From positions 496,001 to 560,000 of the forward strand of contig MU270038.1 of the NCBI GenBank assembly GCA_021432635.1: a DNA stretch of 64,000 nt, read 5' to 3'. The DNA is from Thozetella sp. PMI_491. Its lineage: Eukaryota; Ascomycota; Sordariomycetes; Chaetosphaeriales; Chaetosphaeriaceae. The first letter of the stretch is position 1. The number at the start of each line of letters is the position of its first letter. Shown here in pieces: positions 57,626 through 64,000 of the stretch. A program made the translations under genes and the position numbers. Under the pieces are notes generated by a model, which ran no database searches, was not told the origin of the DNA, and saw only the letters and a list, made by a program, of their open reading frames with translations.

Positions 57626-59279
57626 TGAGCAAGTTAATTGCGCAACACTTCGTCGTCGGCCGATGAGCGAGCAAAGTCTGGACCGGTAAGATACGGTGGT
57701 ATTTTGCTCTTTCTCTCGGTCTCGAATTGGAAAACAGCATTGACGCTTTCTCATAGGTTCCTCCGAACTAACGGGATATCTATCGGTCTCTGCATACTAC
57801 ACTGCGTCCGTGTGTGCTTCGGCCCCCTAGTGGACCCCGAACAGGATGCCTGCTCGACTGCAGCTGCAGCCCGGCTTACCACACTCTCTCCTGCGTGCGG
57901 TACGGTGAGGGGCACAGTTGATCGAGGCCAGCGGCACTCCGATCCAAAGCCGGATCCGCCCTCTCCCCTCATCCCCGCAGCTAGTCCCTCTCCCTGTCTC
58001 TCGCGCTTCTCGCGACTCAGAATTTGTCAAATATACCCTTCCCCCTTGACGTATGATGTTGGTCGGGACCGTTGTTGAATATACTACCCTGTTGGTGGAC
58101 GGAGGAGGAAGGCATATCGATAAACAGCGAGGATTAGACGGCACAGAGCTGGGGATCGACAAGCTACCCTGGGGCATGGCCCTCATCGAGTGACCGGGAT
58201 GTCCAAGGGAAGCTAGATTCCTCGAGAGTCGGCGTTCTTGCCATGAGCATGCAGAAGCCTGCATGATGGAGGGTAGGTCGTGCCAATAAGGATGCGGTGG
58301 AGGGGACGTTGGCACGCATGAGCTACCAGTTTAGTCGCTCGATAGCACCTAACCCTTGCACCCATCTTTTTCCGTACGTGACGACGGCTCCGGTGGGCAT
58401 GTGGGAGGGGGGGACGAAAGGGGGAGGGAAGAGGGCAAGTCACCCGTCCCGTGCAGCTTCGACCGACCCATGTCACCCAACGTAACCCTCCCACAGCTTG
58501 CCCTGCTTGCCTTGCTTGCCCTGCTATGCTCGAGTGGGATTAGCGTTGGCCCTTTCTGCAGCCATGGCGAGCCTGGGTGACCTTCCGGCCGACCGCCCTG
58601 CCTGGTTGGCACCAATAGGGGCATGGCCACGGCTGGTCTTGCCCAAGGTGAACCAGCAGACAGGCGGGTTGCCGCTCGGCAGCCCACGCTAGGGAACGCA
58701 CACGGACATGGGGGGCTAAATGCCTCCTTCGGATCTATTTTGCCCAAGAAGATTCAAAAATAGAACAGCACACAAAGTCCTCGAGAGGCTGTCCTCGCTG
58801 GTGATATAAGAATTTGCCCACTTCCACCCTCACCCACTGCTTTTTCTCTCGAGTAGGCTCAGTTGTAGGAAACCCCAAAGTGTCGTCCAGTCCAGTCCAG
58901 TCCGTTCCCGTTAGAACTCTTCCTCTCTCTTTAATACTCGACTCCTCTCCGGAAAGCGCCTTCGTCCACAGGCTCCCATATCAACTCGGCAGACAGTCCC
59001 TCGTCCAAACAAAAAAGCCCGAACCCAACTTTCAGTGAAAAGCAAGCCGGTCTTGCTCGGATCCAGTCATTCATTCGACTTTCAAACGTATAATTTAATA
59101 TTCGTCTCGACAGAGCTTTCTTGCTCCAACCGTTGGGCATCGCTCCCCGGCTCGTTCCCCCGAGTGATTTGCCTCTGGCCATCTGGACCTTGATCCCTGG
59201 ACGCTCAGCTAGGGCCCCGGCCACCCTGCTTCCCGCTTTCGCTCCGTCCATCCCAAGGCTCACACCCCTCTCCGGCCAC

Positions 59280-59280
<1 letters not shown>

Positions 59281-59330
<50 letters not shown>
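59281..59330. repeat. Homopolymer C50 in the pro1 leader/promoter
   Basis: Fifty consecutive C on the plus strand, ending 107 bases before the pro1 ATG, so probably within the transcribed 5' leader. Length in an assembly may not be exact for such a run. Confidence 0.85.
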
Positions 59331-59331
<1 letters not shown>

Positions 59332-59437
59332 ACCACCCGCCTCCACAACCAAGGCGTCTCCACACCACCTGGTGCTTGCCCGTTCACGCAGGTACCTCTT
59401 ATACGCACTGCTTTATAAACCACAGGAAAGGGTACAA

Positions 59438-61700
59438 ATGTCAACACTATCCCCCAACCACCAGGAGAACCTCGCGAGAGCACCTCCAGTTGCCATGGCT
59501 GTCGCAACATCCACCAAGGCCAAGGCCTCTTCCAAGGCTAAGAACGATGCCACACCAAAGCAAAAGACACAGATGCACCGTCGCTCAAGAACAGGTTCGT
59601 TTCCTCTTCGGTTTCGTCGCCCAATGGCTCTCTGTCTCTTCCCGCCGGGTTAGGCTCTTGCCTTCCCCTCCTTCCACCTCCCCTTACTGCTCCTATATGC
59701 TTCTATTTTGTCCCCCCCCCCCCCCCCTCCCCTCTTTCACTGCAAACTTCGGAATCCGTCTTTCGTGTAAGTCTCGACAACGAGCCGGGCTAACATGACT
59801 ATCTGGTGAAGGCTGCTACACATGCAGGCTGCGAAGGAAGAAGTGCGACGAGGGTTCGCCCATGTGCACCGCATGCAAGCACCTCGGTCTTGTCTGCGAG
59901 TACAAGCGCCCCATGTGGTGGAGCAACAACGATGCGCGAAGGAAGCACAAGGACGACATCAAGATGATCATCAAGCGCAAGAAGCTGTCGGAGAAGGCCT
60001 CGCACACCATCCAGACCTCGATCAGCTCGCCGCCGGGCCTCTCCCACTCGCTGCCCACATCCGCGACCTTCTCGGACCCCATCGACCGGACGAGATCGGC
60101 GTCGATCGACTCGCACTATGGCTTCGACTTTAACAGCCCGCCTACCACGCACGAGTTTGGGTCGTTCACGCCGCAGATGCACGGCGATTACATGTTCCCC
60201 CCCTTCTCGCCCTACGAGATCGACGTCAAGACGGAGCGCCAGATGTTTGTCAACGACATCCCCACCCTGAGGGAGTCAACAACGTCCACCTTCAGCACCT
60301 TCCAAACCCCACCGCCCCCGGGCACCATTCTCCCCTCCTTCCCCGTCGAGGGCGAATGGACCGAGCAGGTCTACTCGGAGCGCCGCGAGTCCCTCACCGA
60401 GGAGACTCTCAATGTCAACTTCTTTGACTTCTCGCACGGCCCTTCGGTCAACTCGCGCCAGGTCGCCATTGAGCTCGACGAGGGTGACCAGAGGCTGTTT
60501 GACCACTTCATCCAATTTGTGCTCCCCAACCTCTTCCCCATTCTCGAGTCGAACCAGCACGGATCGGTCAGCTCCGACCTGATCCTTCCGGCGCTCCAGA
60601 GCAACAAGACCTACCTGCACTGCTGCCTGAGCATCGCCGCGCAGCACTACAAGGCCTACATGGGCATCCAGGACGAGGAGGCTATCAACACTGACATCAT
60701 GCGCCACCGCTACGCGACCGTGTCATCGCTCTGCGACGCCCTCAACAAGGACGAGAACCACCAGCAGATCCTCGAGGCCGCTCTGGGCCTGATCATCTTC
60801 CAGACCACCGTCGGTCGGTTCGACGACAGCCTTCCTGACATCGCGTGGCACCAGCACTTCCAGGCTGCCGTGTCGCTTGTGCAGAAGCTAGACCTCCCCA
60901 CCATCGTCTCCGACCCGACCGAGATGCTGCAGCAGACCCCGTTCAACATGACCCTCACCTCGTGGATCGACATCCTCGGTGCCACCATGCAGGGCCGCGC
61001 CCCAGTCTTCGCCCACACCTACCGGGAGAAGCACCTCACGGCCGCCAACCCGTCGCTGGGTCTGCGGGAGCTTATGGGCTGCGACGACCGCGTCATGTAC
61101 TTGATCTCGGAAATCGCCTGCCTTGAGGCGCTCAAGAAGGAGGGCATGGACGACATCACTCTATGCAGCCACGTCCACGGCCTCGGCGAGCAGATCAGCC
61201 TGACCGAGGCCGGCGAGACCGGCCCCAAGATCCCCTTCAACGCCAACAACACCCTGAGCCCCAAGCAGCTGAGCAAGAACATGACGTCGGCCTTCCGCAT
61301 CGCCGCCCGCATCTACCTCTGCAGCCTGGTGCCGGGCTTCCACCCCAGCCAGCCGAGCTGCATCGGGCTCGTCGACAAGCTGACGACGGTGCTCCAGCAC
61401 ATCCCCTCGGGGCCGCCGGGCTTCGACCGCTCCTTGGCCTGGGTCTACCTCATCGGTGGCTCCGTCAGCCTTGCTGGCTCCTCCTTCCGCACCTTCTTCG
61501 AGGATCGCATGGTCCAGCTCGGCGACCTTGCAAACTACGGCAGCTTCGGCCGTGTCGCCTGCCTGCTCCACGAGACATGGATCCAGGCCGACACCCAGGC
61601 CGCACACTCCCCGGCGAGCGCTTCGTCGGAGGCTCCACAGCCGTACGTCCACTGGCGGGATGTTATGCAGATGAAGGGCTGGGACTTCTTGCTGGTCTAA
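59438..61700 (+). CDS. pro1: Transcription factor PRO1/ADV-1, regulator of fruiting-body development and cell fusion
   Basis: Exon 1 is 59438-59594 and exon 2 is 59812-61700, giving 681 residues (Sordaria PRO1 is of similar length). PRO1 (ADV-1 in Neurospora, NosA-related) is a nuclear Zn2Cys6 activator of genes for perithecium formation, cell-wall integrity and hyphal fusion. The start MSTLSPNHQENLARAPPVAM and the block AKNDATPKQKTQMHRRSRT match the orthologue. The zinc cluster GCYTCRLRRKKCDEGSPMC, then TACKHLGLVCEYKRPMWWSN, is created by splicing after the first Gly base. A Ser/Thr/Pro-rich linker includes TLRESTTSTFSTFQTPPPPG. The fungal-specific domain runs from about residue 200 (NVNFFDFSH) to the end. 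The 217-base intron carries a C16 run (59712-59727). Confidence 0.95.
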
Positions 61701-64000
61701 ACCGCCGCTTGATTCCCGAGACCCTCAGGGTCTCTCTTCGGCTGGTCGAAGAGGCATTCGTCTGTATATTTTTACGCGCTGTGGCAGGAATGCCTCCCTC
61801 GTAGCTGCCGCTCACCGCACGTTTTGGTTTTTTCGCGCAACACCTTTTTTTGAGTTGATATCCACACATTCTAGAGGATGCCGCAAGGCAAATGAGTAAG
61901 AGAGGAACGAAGCCAGGGACAACTGGGGACACTTTTGGACACTTTTTGGACACTTTGGACACGGGGACGAACAGCGAGCAGGAGGTGAGCCGAGCAGCTG
62001 GACTGGAGCTGTCAAGGCAACCCACTCGCACACACAAGTTTTTTCCTTTACCTTCATACCCCTATGGACACGGGGGATTTTTTTTTTTCTCTATTTTGGA
62101 AGGGACGCTCTCCTTTGGTCCCTGTCGACTAGACCCCTCTGGGCCATCTAATACCTTCGTTTTCCCCTTCTATATCACCTGCATGGCCTGGAGTTTCGGG
62201 GAAGGGGAATCGGGTGTCTTTTTAAGGGGGGACGGGGTCACCCAGGGGAATGAGAATACCACCGGTTAACGATCAGGGGAGAGGACTACGGATCAGAGCA
62301 TTTAGGGGGCTCTACGATGGGATGTTTTCTTAGTTGCCGCCGCTGCGGCGCTTTCCCATCACCTCTCACAGCAAGAGGCGTGCGAGGAACAAGTTGTGTA
62401 TAATATCAGTTATACCCTGAAGTCAAAAAAAGACAAGTTCAAACTCAAAGATGAAAGCCCCCTTCTTGTGCCTCGAGTGATTGCTTGGCCCCCGCGCTCT
62501 CCTGCGCCAGGAAGCAAGATCAAAGTGCTGAACTGCCTGCAGACCACTGTGTAGGCCTGTAGACCAAGTGCCGTGCCGCCTCACCAGGAACCCGTCTTAC
62601 CGTCTTACCCACCGATGCTTGACGAGCATGCAAGGTAATCTCAACATGGCAACTGACATAGGGCCGTACTCTACCCGTGGGACGGGGATGCCACACCGCG
62701 GCACTAGTTGCCCAACGCCGGGTTTTCAACCGGAGAGTCTCGGGTGAGACACGACCTAAAGCGCATATTGCCGCGATACGAAGGGTTTACCTCTGCAACA
62801 GGGGGGCCGAAGGATAAAGCAGAGCCCCCCTTCGGTTGCGCAACTTGTCATACGAGCACTACAGCATGGGGAAGGTACAGTATGTGAGCGCATGTGCTTC
62901 GGCGCGAAGCATCACCAACGCACCCATCCCAGCGATGCCATTTGTCCTTGGGCAATCTAGGGCTTTGCGAAGCGAGAAACTAGGGCAGCACAATCGGACC
63001 TGGCAAGAGCGCTCGCATGGATGGCCTCATTGTCGGGCCGTCGGGAGGACTCGTTACTCTCTCGCTCTACCCAGAGGCCTCCTCGCGGGGCGTGTGGGAC
63101 AGGACGAGATTGCAAGTGCCGACACGGTAGTGCACTCTTGTGCGAAGATCCGCTGAGGAGCTGGCCAGAGGTTCACGACGATGCCCACGTTCACATGATT
63201 CTCCGCCCGCGTGGGCGTTTTCCCCCTCCGCTCCGGTGTCGCACGATGCCAGTGGCTCCCCTTCGATTGAGTCACCGCCCGGGGTAGATACGCAAGCTAG
63301 ATGAAGCAGGCACCTAGGCGGGCCAGTACCGGCTCAATGTCGAGCGAGGACGAGTTAGTAGAGGGGCGGGCGCGATTGATCGACTCACTCCCGCTCTCTG
63401 TGCCGCGGATCTTCGCGGCACACCAGCTGGCGGCGATCCTCTGCGGGGCCTCTTCCCGGGGCCTCTTCCCGGGGCCTTGAGGAGTCCTCACAGCACGGGC
63501 GGCCGAAGCCCCTGGCGAGCTGAGAAGCGAGGACGTAGACCTTTGGCCACAGCAGCCCGCAGAAGGGGCTGCCCGGCTTGCCAGGCTTGCTGGGGCAGTG
63601 GCCTGTCAAAAGTGTCGCCTTCGGTGGCTATTCCGGTCAGTCGTTTGGCCTGCTTTGTGGGCGAGGCTGGCTCAAGCGCAGGAATCTGCGGCCGCGTCTG
63701 CTGACCTAGACCTCGAGGGGTGCACCTTGCTAACCTTGCCGTAAGCCAAAATCCATTGTACCTGCTCCGCAGGCTAGCAAAGGCCCTCGGATTCGTCGCC
63801 GGCTTCACCAAAAGAGAAAGCCGGACGTGGCTGGAGGCTAGCTCCTTGGGAGAGGGCGGTGGCTTTAGGGCCTTTGAGGGCCTATTTTTGCCACAGCATG
63901 GCAAGAGTGGGGACCTGGAGGAGCAAAGGGAGCCCAACGGCGGCTAGCCAAAGTGTTTCAACAATTGCTAGCCAATCATTCCGACCAGGAACCTCTTAGA
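61701..64000. other. 3' flank of pro1 to window end, no gene seen
   Basis: 2.3 kb. Near the pro1 3' end a repeat of GGACACTTT occurs four times (61928-61964). A T run lies at 62078-62088. Short open frames toward the right edge on both strands lack motifs; a gene could begin beyond the window. Confidence 0.55.
61928..61964. repeat. GGACACTTT tandem repeat in pro1 3' region
   Basis: Four 9-11 bp units, GGACAC followed by a variable T run, about 230-265 bases after the pro1 stop; probably in its 3' UTR. Confidence 0.8.

Larger units (their letters stand above)
49607..59437. other. 9.8-kb gene-free region upstream of pro1
   Basis: No frame here has a recognisable domain, signal peptide or plausible exon chain; the longest (51504-52358, +, 284 codons) looks like chance opening in GC-rich DNA. 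What it does hold: a TG-rich tract at 49818-49858, G-rich patches (50392-50445, 50655-50715, 54448-54488, 56579-56610), direct repeats at 52423-52445 and 54711-54740, a hairpin island at 55824-56110, C15 at 57186-57200, (GA)n at 57602-57625 and C50 at 59281-59330. The right end must contain the pro1 promoter and leader, the left end those of the SAM-PH gene. Confidence 0.6.

Noticed and set aside
49607-59437. Mobile or virus-like element filling the pro1 upstream gap
   Set aside because: No transposase, reverse transcriptase or integrase motif, no long terminal repeats and no strong AT bias were seen; only the small hairpin island is suggestive.
59121-59798. 225-codon plus-strand frame with a polyproline run before pro1
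   Set aside because: The proline run is just translation of C50, and the frame runs through pro1 exon 1 in the wrong frame.

Overview
The window is nuclear DNA of a filamentous ascomycete, most likely of the order Sordariales and probably near Chaetomiaceae. The reasons are GC-rich coding sequence, many short introns with GTRNGN donors and CTRAY-type branch sites a few bases before YAG, generous spacing between genes, and a developmental regulator (PRO1/ADV-1) that closely matches the Sordaria/Neurospora protein as I remember it. Coordinates of spliced genes were worked out by hand. In every multi-exon gene listed the exon lengths sum to a whole number of codons.

Layout. From 1 to 14 kb, six genes all lie on the minus strand: translation factor eIF5 (runs off the left edge), a cytochrome P450, a 71-residue Cys-rich protein missed by simple ORF calling because of a 28-base first exon, a SidJ-like alpha/beta hydrolase, an Ark/Prk-type actin-regulating kinase and an amino-acid permease. 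A 5.8-kb stretch with no recognisable gene follows. From 19.9 to 34.9 kb is a compact set: TTI1 (PIKK co-chaperone) diverging from a Zn2Cys6 regulator, a PEBP-family protein, an EBP-type sterol isomerase, the divergent pair CWC15 (splicing) and RRP45 (exosome), an ARL3/ARFRP1 GTPase, and a zinc-less medium-chain reductase. From 35.9 to 46.4 kb are a secreted eight-cysteine protein of unknown function, then OCT1, MIC26/27, TPC1, an unknown conserved-looking protein and a superoxide-dismutase-like mitoribosomal protein; four of these five last genes serve mitochondria. From 47 to 49.6 kb is a SAM-PH cortical protein.

The striking part is 49.6-59.4 kb: about 9.8 kb with no supportable gene, lying upstream of pro1, the master regulator of fruiting-body development. 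This region holds G-rich patches, an AT-rich island of repeated hairpins built on GGGCTAATTT, several short tandem repeats and, about 110 bases before the pro1 start codon, an unbroken run of 50 cytosines.

I saw no CRISPR array, no rRNA, no tRNA that I could support, and no coding transposon or virus-like element. Protein identities rest on motif and family recognition from memory, not on searches.
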